Shown piece after piece: positions 1 to 7,332 of a stretch of 34,566 nucleotides of DNA. Position 1 is the first letter of the stretch. Every line of letters starts with the position of its first letter. Source of the stretch: a bacterium (GTDB taxonomy: Bacteria; Verrucomicrobiota; Verrucomicrobiia; Limisphaerales; J093); the NCBI GenBank assembly GCA_021823625.1, contig JAKANS010000055.1, positions 1-34,566 on the forward strand, written 5' to 3'. The translations under genes were made by a program, and so were the position numbers. Under the pieces are notes generated by a model, which did no database searches, was not told the origin of the DNA, and was given only the letters and a program-made list of their open reading frames with translations.

Positions 1-120
1 TCGACAATTTCTGGAAATACAGGCTCAATCAGCACGCTACCCTTAATGACTCTCTCCCTCTGGCAGCCTGAACTAAGATTCTTGTCTCACGCCCGTTGGC
101 GGGAGAGCGGGAATCGTTGC

Positions 121-150
121 TTGAAGGCGTTTAGTGGCGAGTGCTACGCT
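121..150 (+). promoter_or_regulatory. Candidate promoter of the PIN toxin/antitoxin pair
   Basis: TTGAAG at 121-126 and TACGCT at 145-150 are separated by 18 bp. The predicted transcription start lies within a few bases of the ATG at 161, so the mRNA would be nearly leaderless. The same -10 hexamer, TACGCT, occurs in front of the AbrB/VapC pair. Judged by eye only. Confidence 0.35.
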
Positions 151-160
151 CGCCGCGGCG

Positions 161-593
161 ATGTCGCCGCTTCCGGTCGTAATCGACACGAATGTTCCGA
201 TCGCCGCGTTGCGTTCGCGCAATGGGAGGATCGGCGGCGTTGCTTCAGCACCTGGGAGCGGACCCGCGATGGCAGACGAACCTGTCCGTGTCGCTGGTGG
301 CGGAATACACCGAGATTGTTCACCGGGAAGGCCGGTCGCTGGGCTATTCGTGGCAGGACTGCGAGGATTTCCTGGACTACGTTTGCGCGGCGGGCGTGGA
401 GCGGCCCATTTACTTCCGCTGGCGGCCGGTGTTGCCGGACCCGGATGACGACCTGGTTCTGGAATTGGCCGTGGCGAGCGGAGCGGCGCACATCATCACG
501 CACAACCGACGGCATTTTACAGAAGCGAAGCAGTTCGGTATTGTCCCCTTGAGTCCGGCGGAGTTCCTGACGAAACTGAGAACGCTGACATGA
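161..593 (+). pseudogene. PIN-domain toxin, disrupted by a +1 frameshift
   Basis: This is a putative ribonuclease toxin of the PIN superfamily (COG1569-like). From ATG 161 the first frame reads VVIDTNVPIAALRSRNG, the usual PIN N-terminus with its first catalytic Asp. It then loses similarity. The next frame over continues directly with GSAALLQHLG, a conserved-looking SLVAEYTEI segment (acidic Glu) and a C-terminal HIITHNRRHF block. Removing one G from the GGG at 224-226 rejoins the two parts into about 143 residues, a normal length for the family. The TGA at 591-593 overlaps the ATG of the downstream antitoxin-like gene. As written, the catalytic N-terminus is separated from the rest, so the toxin should be inactive unless this is a sequencing error or programmed slippage. 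Confidence 0.75.
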
Positions 594-835
594 CAACGAT
601 GCGAACAGAAGTGCCCGACGCGATCTACAAACAAGCGGTCGCGATGGCGGAGCGTGAAAAGGTGCCGGTGGAGCGGTTGCTCTCCCTCGCGCTGGCGCAG
701 GCGATGGGCGCCTGGCAGACCGAGAGCATCATCGCCGAGCGGGCCAAGCGCGGAAGTCGGGAGAAGTTCTTGGCGGTGTTGTCGAAAGCGTCGGACGTGC
801 CTCCGGTGCCGGGCGACGAATTGCCCGCGCTCTGA
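590..835 (+). CDS. Small antitoxin-like protein paired with the PIN toxin
   Basis: An 81-residue protein beginning MTTMRTEVPDAIYKQAVAMA. The short beta-strand-like start followed by two predicted helices resembles ribbon-helix-helix antitoxins, which bind operator DNA and neutralise a partner toxin. Its ATG (590) overlaps the toxin stop in an ATGA arrangement, implying translational coupling. The order is toxin first and antitoxin second, the reverse of most VapBC loci but seen with COG1569-type PIN toxins. The assignment rests on size, position and fold impression, not a diagnostic motif. The gene itself looks intact even though the toxin is frameshifted. Confidence 0.6.
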   Translation: MTTMRTEVPDAIYKQAVAMAEREKVPVERLLSLALAQAMGAWQTESIIAERAKRGSREKFLAVLSKASDVPPVPGDELPAL

Positions 836-1401
836 GTTTGAGACAGGCGGGACGCGCTGTCCTACTTTTTCGCCGCCTTCATCTCGAAGACCAATTCGTG
901 AAGGTGAAGGGGTCAGTGCTTGATAATGGTGCCTTTGGTGGGCCTTGAACTCCGGTTGATTTGCCGACTTCTTTGCCTGGCCGGAACCAAACCCGGGAGA
1001 CTCTCAGATTCTCTCGGCGGCGCTTCTCAACCGGAACGATTGCGTTGGTTTGGGGAGCGCAGGCGTCGCCGTTTCCGGCCTCTGGCCGGAAACATCGGGC
1101 TCGGCAAGGCACCACGCTTTGGCTTCGCAATTGTTTGCGCCAACCTGCCGGCGGAACGCCGACGGAAGCGACCGGGACGGTCGCGCTCCCGTGTCTGATC
1201 CGGCGCGCCAGCTTCCAGCCGGCTTTCGGCACGCACCTGCGCAAAGCCGGGCAGAGAAGTTTCTGTGGTCAGCGGCTGACTGTTCTGGCTCCGCGTCTTG
1301 GCAAACAACGCGCTATTCGCTCGAGCCTGCCGCGCTCTGACGCGCGCAGCCACGGGGCGAGACGGTCGCGCTCCCCATCTCAGACGGTGTAAAGGGTGCT
1401 G
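836..1401. repeat. Noncoding stretch with short dispersed repeats
   Basis: No convincing gene was found here. The translations are Arg/Pro/Ser-rich and lack any domain. The motif GACGGTCGCGCTCCC occurs at 1176-1190 and again at 1361-1375, in the same orientation. The surrounding DNA, such as TCCGGCCTCTGGCCGGAAAC near 1074-1093, is rich in short inverted repeats. I interpret this as decayed intergenic DNA carrying interspersed repeats. Confidence 0.5.
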
Positions 1402-1770
1402 TTAACCCACCGCGCGGGTCGTGTTTTCCCGCAGCGCCGCCTGGTAGGTCGCCAACGCCGCGGCGCCGCAGACCAGCCGGATTTGCCCGAACTCCGGGTG
1501 GGCCGCGAGGAAGGCCCGGCATTCGCGCACGGCGATGCGGGCCGCGCGCTCGATCGGGAAACCGCAGGCGCCGGTGCTGATCGACGGAAAGGCAATGGTC
1601 TTCAGACCGCGCGCCGCGGCCAGCGCCAGGCTGTTGCGGTAGCAGCTCGCCAGCAGCTCGTCCTCGCCGTGGCGGCCGTGGCACCACACCGGGCCAACCG
1701 TGTGGATGGCCCACCGGGCCGGCAAACCGCACCGGTGACCGCGCGCCGCGCGCTCGCCGCTGCGGCTTTG
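1402..1770 (-). pseudogene. C-terminal part of a macro-domain (ADP-ribose-binding) protein
   Basis: The reading frame ends at 1402. It contains LPARWAIHTVGPVW, then a Leu/Ala-rich helix, then TIAFPSISTGACGFPIERAA. These are the second-half hallmarks of the macro domain of O-acetyl-ADP-ribose deacetylases (ADP-ribose-binding S-x-G-x-x-G-F-P loop). The first half is missing: no NAAN motif and no Gly-rich GGGGVDGAIH loop can be found upstream in any frame. A weak match (SGERAARGHR) may extend homology to about 1765. Upstream, the DNA runs into the opposing glycoside hydrolase gene at 1809. Without the NAAN Asn and the Gly loop the product would not bind or hydrolyse ADP-ribose, so I call it a truncated remnant. 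Confidence 0.75.
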
Positions 1771-1808
1771 GGTTTTCAGCGCGGGGGCGGTGGGGTAGAA
1801 CCGGCGCC

Positions 1809-4208
1809 ATGAACGCATGCATTCCCGTCCGCATCCGCAGGGGGAGTAGTTCCGTGGTGACGGGCTGGCTGAGGGTCTTCGCCAGCGTTTGCGTCTTGAG
1901 CGGACGACTCGTCGTTTCCACACACGCCACACCGGCCGCCCCGTGCCCCGCCGTGCTCGCGCCGGAAGCTTTCCGGCACTACGTGGATGCGTTCAACGCG
2001 AACGACCGCGAACTTTACGTCCCGCACATCCCCAATGCCGCGGCCTGGGATTTCCTGCGGACCAACGTCCCGCTGCTCGACTGTCCCGACAAAGAGCTCG
2101 AGGAGATTTACTATTTCCGCTGGTGGACGTTTCGGAAGCATCTCCAGCAAACCCCCGACGGCTTCATCGTCACCGAGTTTCTGCCGCCGGTCGGCTGGGC
2201 CGGAAAATACAACTCCATCGACTGTGCGGCAGGTCATCATTTGCATGAAGGTCGGTGGCTGAACGCCCCGGCTTACCTCGATGACTATTCGCGGTTCTGG
2301 TTTCACGGCGGGGGCGAGCCGCGCCGGTACAGTTTCTGGGCCGCCGATGCGATCTGGGCGCGTGCGTTGGTCACCGGCGACGACCGGCTGGCCAGGGAGC
2401 TGTTGCCCGACCTGGTTCGAAATTACGAAGCGTGGGAGCAGGATCGCCACGACGCCAATGGCTTGTACTGGCAGGCCGACGGCAACGACGGCATGGAAGT
2501 GTCGATCAGCGGCGCGCTCCAAGCGGAGGCGCAAGGCTACCGCGCCACGATCAACAGCTACCAATACGGCGACGCGCTGGCCATCGCCACCATTGCGGAG
2601 CGTGCCGGACAGCAGGAGTTGGCCGGGCGCTTCCGGGCCAGGGCCGCCGAAATCAAGCGGCTCGTGCAGGCGAAGCTCTGGGATCGCGAAGCGCAGTTCT
2701 TCAAAGTCCTGCCCCGCGGCGACAACACCCGCCTCTCGGACGTGCGCGAAGAACACGGTTTCACGCCGTGGTATTTCGATTTGCCCAACGCAGACCAGAG
2801 CGTGGCCTGGAAGCAACTGATGGATCCCCAAGGTTTCTACGCACCGTTCGGACCGACCACCGCCGAGCAACGCCATCCAAAGTTTGCCGTGTCCTACCAG
2901 GGTCACGAGTGCCAATGGAACGGACCGAGCTGGCCTTACGCCACGTCCATCACCCTGACCGCCCTGGCGAATCTCCTGAACGATTACGAGCAGGACGCCG
3001 TCACGCGCCGGGATTACTTCGACCTGCTGAAGATTTATACGAAGTCGCATCGGCTGAAACTCGCCGACGGCCGGGTCGTGCCGTGGATCGACGAGAACCT
3101 CAATCCGTTCACCGGCGACTGGCTCGCGCGGACCCGACTGAAACAATGGAAGGATGGCACTTGGGATGCCGGCAAAGGCGGCGAAGAGCGCGGCAAGGAT
3201 TACAACCACTCGACGTTCTGCGACCTCGTCATCAGCGGTTTGGTCGGATTGCACCCGCGGGCCGACGAAACGGTCGAGGTGAACCCGCTCGTGCCCGACG
3301 GAGCCTGGGACTATTTCTACCTGGATCAAATCCGCTACCACGGGCACTGGCTGACCGTTCTCTATGACAACACCGGCACGCGCTACGGCAAGGGCCGGGG
3401 CCTGCGCGTGTTGGCCGATGGCAAAGAGATCGCCGCGGCGGATGTTTTGAGCCGCGTCACTGGCCAGTTGCCTTCATCGCGAACCAGCGGTGCGGCCACC
3501 GAAACAACCGCCGGCTGGGTCAAGTACGCGCAGAACCCGGTCCTGGGTGGCCAATATGGAACGTGCTTCGACATCTCCGTTTTGAAGGATGGTGATCGAT
3601 ACCGCATGTGGGTTTCATGGCGCCCGAAGAAGAGTGTGGCGCTGGTCGAGAGTGCGGACGGCCTCCATTGGAACGGCCCGCCGCGCATCGTCTTAAGGCC
3701 ACGACCGGAGACCGGTTGGGAGGACGACATCAACCGCCCAGTGGTCCTCAAACGCGCCGATGGTTACCATCTCTGGTACACCGCTCAGACCCATGACCGA
3801 TCCTGGATTGGCTACGCCACCAGTCCCGACGGGTTGCATTGGATCAAGCGTGCCGACAACCCAGTCTTCAAAGCCGACCCGGCCAGCGCCTGGGAAAAAC
3901 ACAAAGTCACCGCCTGCCAGGTCATTTCTCAGGGCGATTGGCACCTGATGTTTTACATCGGCTTCCGGGACGTGGACCACGCGCAAATCGGCGTCGCCCG
4001 CTCGCGCAACGGCATCACCGACTGGCAGCGGCATCCGGCCAACCCGATCATCCGACCCGGCCAGGACCAGTGGGACCACGACGCGTGCTACAAGCCCTTC
4101 GCCATTTTCGACGGCACGAAGTGGCTGCTTTGGTACAACGGCCGTCATGGCAGCCTGGAACAGATCGGCGTAGTCTTCCACGAAGGGCCAGACTTGGGAT
4201 TCGAGTAA
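1809..4208 (+). CDS. Secreted glycoside hydrolase: MGH1/GH63-like barrel fused to a GH43/GH130-like beta-propeller
   Basis: A 799-residue protein. Residues 1-45 form a signal peptide (basic n-region, hydrophobic core, Ala-rich cleavage area). Residues about 50-510 resemble the (alpha/alpha)6 barrel of MGH1-like, trehalase and GH63 enzymes. It has HHLHEGRWL, then DGMEVSISG near 226-234 (candidate acidic catalytic residue) and QGHECQWNGPSWPYA near 364-378. A short beta-rich linker ending near 560 resembles the C-terminal domain that follows such barrels. Residues about 568-799 have repeated blade motifs (VESADGLHWNGP, ATSPDGLHWIKR, ARSRNGITDWQRHPANPII), as in five-bladed GH43/GH130/GH32-type propellers. 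The substrate cannot be assigned; a plant or algal oligosaccharide is plausible. The propeller may be catalytic or only sugar-binding. The gene stands alone and faces the macro-domain remnant. Confidence 0.8.
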   Translation: MNACIPVRIRRGSSSVVTGWLRVFASVCVLSGRLVVSTHATPAAPCPAVLAPEAFRHYVDAFNANDRELYVPHIPNAAAWDFLRTNVPLLDCPDKELEEIYYFRWWTFRKHLQQTPDGFIVTEFLPPVGWAGKYNSIDCAAGHHLHEGRWLNAPAYLDDYSRFWFHGGGEPRRYSFWAADAIWARALVTGDDRLARELLPDLVRNYEAWEQDRHDANGLYWQADGNDGMEVSISGALQAEAQGYRATINSYQYGDALAIATIAERAGQQELAGRFRARAAEIKRLVQAKLWDREAQFFKVLPRGDNTRLSDVREEHGFTPWYFDLPNADQSVAWKQLMDPQGFYAPFGPTTAEQRHPKFAVSYQGHECQWNGPSWPYATSITLTALANLLNDYEQDAVTRRDYFDLLKIYTKSHRLKLADGRVVPWIDENLNPFTGDWLARTRLKQWKDGTWDAGKGGEERGKDYNHSTFCDLVISGLVGLHPRADETVEVNPLVPDGAWDYFYLDQIRYHGHWLTVLYDNTGTRYGKGRGLRVLADGKEIAAADVLSRVTGQLPSSRTSGAATETTAGWVKYAQNPVLGGQYGTCFDISVLKDGDRYRMWVSWRPKKSVALVESADGLHWNGPPRIVLRPRPETGWEDDINRPVVLKRADGYHLWYTAQTHDRSWIGYATSPDGLHWIKRADNPVFKADPASAWEKHKVTACQVISQGDWHLMFYIGFRDVDHAQIGVARSRNGITDWQRHPANPIIRPGQDQWDHDACYKPFAIFDGTKWLLWYNGRHGSLEQIGVVFHEGPDLGFE

Positions 4209-4265
4209 CCGCGCCCCCATCCGTCCTGCGCTTCACCTTGGCGCGCGGGTGGAAACGGGATCGCT

Positions 4266-4295
4266 TTGCGGCCGACCGGGAATTCGCGCTACACT
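4266..4295 (+). promoter_or_regulatory. Candidate promoter of copA (near-leaderless)
   Basis: TTGCGG (4266-4271) and TACACT (4290-4295) are separated by 18 bp. The expected start of transcription is about 4302, which is the A of the ATG. No Shine-Dalgarno sequence is visible, consistent with a leaderless message. Confidence 0.45.
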
Positions 4296-4301
4296 CGGCT
4301 C

Positions 4302-6557
4302 ATGGCCGATGCTGCCACCATTCGCTTTCGAGTCACCGGCATGACCTGTCAGGGCTGTGCCCGCGCCGCCACGAACGCCATCCAGTCCGTGCCCGGCGTG
4401 GCCAATGCCGCGGTGGACCTCGCCGGCAACAGCGCCACCGTCCGCTGGGCGCCTGACACGACGCCCAACCCGCACGCGGTGGTGGAAGCCCTTAAGCGCG
4501 AAGCCGGCTTCCAGGCGGCGCCGATCGAAGCCGGCCAGGCCACACCCCCCGCCAAACCCTGGTCGCCACTCGAAGGCTGGCTTTTTAACGTGGTGATCGG
4601 CAGCGCGGCCACGCTGCCACTGCTTATCGGCGAATGGTTTTTTGGCCTGGGCATGGAGCGTTGGTTCCAATGGCTGGCCTTCGCCTTGGCGCTGCCGGTG
4701 CAGGTGTTTTGCGGCGCGCGGTTCTATCGGGGCGCGTGGAGCCAGCTCCGCGTTCGCTCCGCGAACATGGACACGCTGGTGGCGCTCGGCTCGACGACCG
4801 CCTTCGCCTACAGCGCTTTCGCCTTGTTCGCCGGCTGGCACGCTCACCTGTACTTCATGGAAGCCGCCGCGATCATCACCTTGATCGGCGTCGGGCACTG
4901 GCTCGAAGCACGCGCCAGCAGCCGCGCCGCCGACGCGCTAAAATCGCTGCTCCACCTCGCTCCCGCCACCGCCCGTTGGCTCAACGCGGCTGGCGTGGAG
5001 ACCGAAGTGCCGGTGGCAAACCTCGCCGTGGACGACCGCGTCCTGCTCAAGCCCGGCGACCGCGTGCCAACCGACGGCGAAGTGCTCGAAGGCCAGTCGG
5101 CGGTGGACGAGGCAATGCTCACCGGCGAATCGTTGCCGGTCGAAAAGGCGGCCCGTGCCAGACTCTATGCCGGCACGGTCAACCAAAATGGCCGGCTCGT
5201 GATGCGCGTGACCGCCACCGGCGAAGGCACGGCGCTCCAGCAAATCGTCGCCGCGGTGCAGCGCGCCCAAAACAGCCGCGCGAACATCCAACGTCTGGCC
5301 GACCGCGTGAGCAACGTCTTCGTGCCAGTCGTGGTGCTCGTGGCTTTGGCCACCGCGGTGTGGTGGGGCCTCGCCTACGCCCGCGCATCTGCGGTTCATC
5401 AAACCCTGAGTCCCTGGCTGTGGCACTCGACGCTGCCGTTGACGCCGCTGGCCGCGGCGGTAGTCCACGCCGCGGCGGTGTTGATCGTGGCCTGCCCGTG
5501 CGCAATGGGCCTGGCCACACCCATCGCCATCATGGTCGGAACGAACGTCGCCGCCCGCCGCGGCATTCTGATCCGCGACGGCCTGGCGCTCGAAAAATCG
5601 GGCCGGCTCACCGGTGTCGTGTTCGACAAAACCGGCACGCTCACCCAAGGCAAAGTCGAAGTCGCCGCCGTCGAGGACGTGCGGCCCAAAGACCGGCGCG
5701 AGCCGGCGCTGAAGGATGTGGCGGCCGCGCTCGCCGCGCCTTCCAACCACCCGCTGAGCCAGGCCATCGCTCGGTGGGGCGAGACTCCGCCGAGCCCTGC
5801 CAGCCTGGAAAACTGGACCGAGCTTCGCGGCCAAGGCTTGCAGGCGCGCTCGCCGCTGGGCCTCCTCCGCCTGGGTTCGCTCGCCTGGCTGCGCGGGGCT
5901 GGTGTGGCTTTCGGCACCTTGCCGAAGTTCGCCGACAATTGGGCCGACAAAGGCGCCACGGTCATCGGCCTGGCCGCGGACAGCACTTTGCTGGGGTTGT
6001 TGGCCTTGCGGGACACCGTCAAGCCGCACGCGGCGCAGGTGATTCAGCGTCTCACCGCCCAAGGCACTCGCGTGTATCTGGTCACCGGCGACAACGCCCG
6101 CACCGCTGCCGCAGTCGCTCAACAGGCGGGCATTCCGCAAGCGAATGTGTTCGCCGACGCCAAACCCGAGCGGAAGGCAGACATTATCGCCGACCTGCAA
6201 CAGCGCGGCGAACGCGTGGCCTTCGTGGGCGATGGCATCAACGACGCGCCCGCGTTGAAGCAGGCCAACCTCGGCATCGCCGTGAGCCGTGCCAGCGACG
6301 TGGCCCGCGAGGCGGCGGACCTGGTGTTGCTGCGGTCGGACATCGACGCCATCCCGGAAGCGCTCGGCCTGGCCCAGGCCACGTTGCGGACCATCAAACA
6401 AAACCTGTTCTGGGCGTTCTTCTACAACGCCGCCGCGGTGCCGCTGGCCGCGCTGGGCTTCATCAGCCCCATCCTGTGCGCCGCCGCGATGGGCCTGTCC
6501 GACCTGATCGTCATCGGCAACGCTCTGCGCCTGCGCCGTTGGCGGGTGCGGCCGTGA
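4302..6557 (+). CDS. copA: Heavy-metal (copper-type) P1B ATPase
   Basis: An integral membrane ATP-driven exporter, 751 residues from ATG 4302. An upstream in-frame ATG at 4266 would overlap the promoter, so 4302 is preferred. Features in order: one HMA metal-binding domain with GMTCQGC (C16, C19); membrane helices; actuator loop TGES (274-277); transmembrane metal site CPC (398-400); phosphorylation motif DKTGT (D442); an N domain with the HP motif (SNHPLSQAI); hinge GDGINDAP (643-650); and a final helix pair with YN (708-709). The CPC and YN residues point to Cu(I), or possibly Ag(I). The last-helix motif reads MGLSD (730-734) where Cu pumps normally have MxxSS, so specificity is less certain. 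Residues 491-500 are encoded by a short repeat shared with the HEAT-protein gene. No chaperone or CsoR/CueR-type regulator lies next to it. Confidence 0.93.
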   Translation: MADAATIRFRVTGMTCQGCARAATNAIQSVPGVANAAVDLAGNSATVRWAPDTTPNPHAVVEALKREAGFQAAPIEAGQATPPAKPWSPLEGWLFNVVIGSAATLPLLIGEWFFGLGMERWFQWLAFALALPVQVFCGARFYRGAWSQLRVRSANMDTLVALGSTTAFAYSAFALFAGWHAHLYFMEAAAIITLIGVGHWLEARASSRAADALKSLLHLAPATARWLNAAGVETEVPVANLAVDDRVLLKPGDRVPTDGEVLEGQSAVDEAMLTGESLPVEKAARARLYAGTVNQNGRLVMRVTATGEGTALQQIVAAVQRAQNSRANIQRLADRVSNVFVPVVVLVALATAVWWGLAYARASAVHQTLSPWLWHSTLPLTPLAAAVVHAAAVLIVACPCAMGLATPIAIMVGTNVAARRGILIRDGLALEKSGRLTGVVFDKTGTLTQGKVEVAAVEDVRPKDRREPALKDVAAALAAPSNHPLSQAIARWGETPPSPASLENWTELRGQGLQARSPLGLLRLGSLAWLRGAGVAFGTLPKFADNWADKGATVIGLAADSTLLGLLALRDTVKPHAAQVIQRLTAQGTRVYLVTGDNARTAAAVAQQAGIPQANVFADAKPERKADIIADLQQRGERVAFVGDGINDAPALKQANLGIAVSRASDVAREAADLVLLRSDIDAIPEALGLAQATLRTIKQNLFWAFFYNAAAVPLAALGFISPILCAAAMGLSDLIVIGNALRLRRWRVRP
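5773..5801 (+). repeat. Dispersed repeat copy A inside copA
   Basis: A 29-bp segment starting GGTGGGGCGAGACTCCG matches 8767-8795 at 27 of 29 positions. Here it lies in the ATPase N domain and encodes RWGETPPSPA. It is read in the same frame as the second copy. Confidence 0.7.
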
Positions 6558-6587
6558 CGCCTCGCCTGGGATCGGGGCGGCGGGTGC

Positions 6588-6616
6588 TTGCATCGTTCTG
6601 ATGTCCGCTTTACGCT
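6588..6616 (+). promoter_or_regulatory. Candidate promoter of the AbrB/VapC operon
   Basis: TTGCAT (6588-6593), a 17-bp spacer, then TACGCT (6611-6616). The predicted transcription start is 5-10 bases before the ATG at 6629. The AbrB-type antitoxin probably binds here for autoregulation, as is usual for VapBC, but no clear operator palindrome was found. Confidence 0.45.
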
Positions 6617-6628
6617 GTGCCCATCGAT

Positions 6629-6835
6629 ATGGAAACCGTAACCTTGTCGCCGAAATTTCAGATCGTCATCCCCAAGGCAATCCGCGAACAACTTGCCCTC
6701 CGACCCAGCCAGAAATTCTCGGTTGTGCGGGACGGTAGCCGGATCCAACTCGTGCCTTTGGAGCCGGCGCGCAAACTCAAGGGCTTCCTCCAGGGCATCG
6801 ACACAACCGTGGCGCGCGAAGCCGATCGGTTATGA
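6629..6835 (+). CDS. AbrB/MazE-type antitoxin (VapB-like)
   Basis: A 68-residue swapped-hairpin AbrB-family protein. It begins METVTLSPKFQIVIPKAIRE, the typical double beta-hairpin DNA-binding motif (S-x-K-F-Q-I-x-I-P-K-x-I-R). The C-terminal third (LKGFLQGIDTTVAREADRL) is probably the toxin-binding tail. A GTG at 6617 would add four residues, but it is almost on the -10 element, so ATG 6629 is preferred. The stop overlaps the start of vapC (ATGA at 6832-6835), so the two are translationally coupled. It should neutralise the downstream PIN RNase and repress the operon. Confidence 0.88.
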   Translation: METVTLSPKFQIVIPKAIREQLALRPSQKFSVVRDGSRIQLVPLEPARKLKGFLQGIDTTVAREADRL

Positions 6836-7209
6836 ACGTGGTGGACTCCTCGGCCTGGCTCGAGTACTTCGCCGGCACACCCGCCGCGGAGCCATTCGCG
6901 CCCGCCCTCGAGGATACCCGCCGGCTGCTCGTGCCCGCCGTGACCCTCTACGAGGTCTTCAAACGCGTCTGGCAGCAGCGGGACGAAACGGCGGCGCTGC
7001 GGGCGGTGGCATTGATGCGGCAGGGCGAAGTCATTCCGCTCGACGCTGCGCTGGCGGTGGCCGCCGCGCGCCTCGGCGCCGAGCACAAACTGCCGCTGGC
7101 CGACGCACTCATTTATGCCACCACCCGCCTGCGTGACGCCACCCTGTGGACGCAGGACGAGCATTTCGACGGCCTGCCGGCCGTGAAGTTCTACAAGAAA
7201 CGGAAGTGA
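6832..7209 (+). CDS. vapC: VapC-type PIN-domain ribonuclease toxin
   Basis: A 125-residue PIN nuclease of standard VapC length. All four acidic metal-ligand positions are present: D5 (NVVDSSAW), E41 (LYEVFK), D91 (LADALIYA) and D109 (TQDEHF). VapC toxins cleave specific tRNA or rRNA sites and stop growth when freed from VapB. It starts inside the antitoxin stop codon and has no separate ribosome-binding site, so expression depends on upstream translation. This is the only one of the three toxin-antitoxin loci in the window in which both partners look intact. Confidence 0.92.
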   Translation: MNVVDSSAWLEYFAGTPAAEPFAPALEDTRRLLVPAVTLYEVFKRVWQQRDETAALRAVALMRQGEVIPLDAALAVAAARLGAEHKLPLADALIYATTRLRDATLWTQDEHFDGLPAVKFYKKRK

Positions 7210-7332
7210 GCGCGCCGCCGGCAAAACGTGCCGCAGGCGGGCACAGCCTACCCCAACCAGGGCCGGTTAAAGCCGGATCGCCGAACGGAACTTCTTGCCA
7301 AGGGCGGAGCCGCGTCGAATCCTAATCGCCGC

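Noticed and set aside
1..120. Tail of an upstream gene at the window edge
   Set aside because: No frame in the first 120 bases shows a recognisable protein end; left unannotated.
4634..6601. A 655-codon plus-strand frame within the copA region
   Set aside because: It lies one frame off the P-type ATPase, is extremely Arg-rich and has no family motif.
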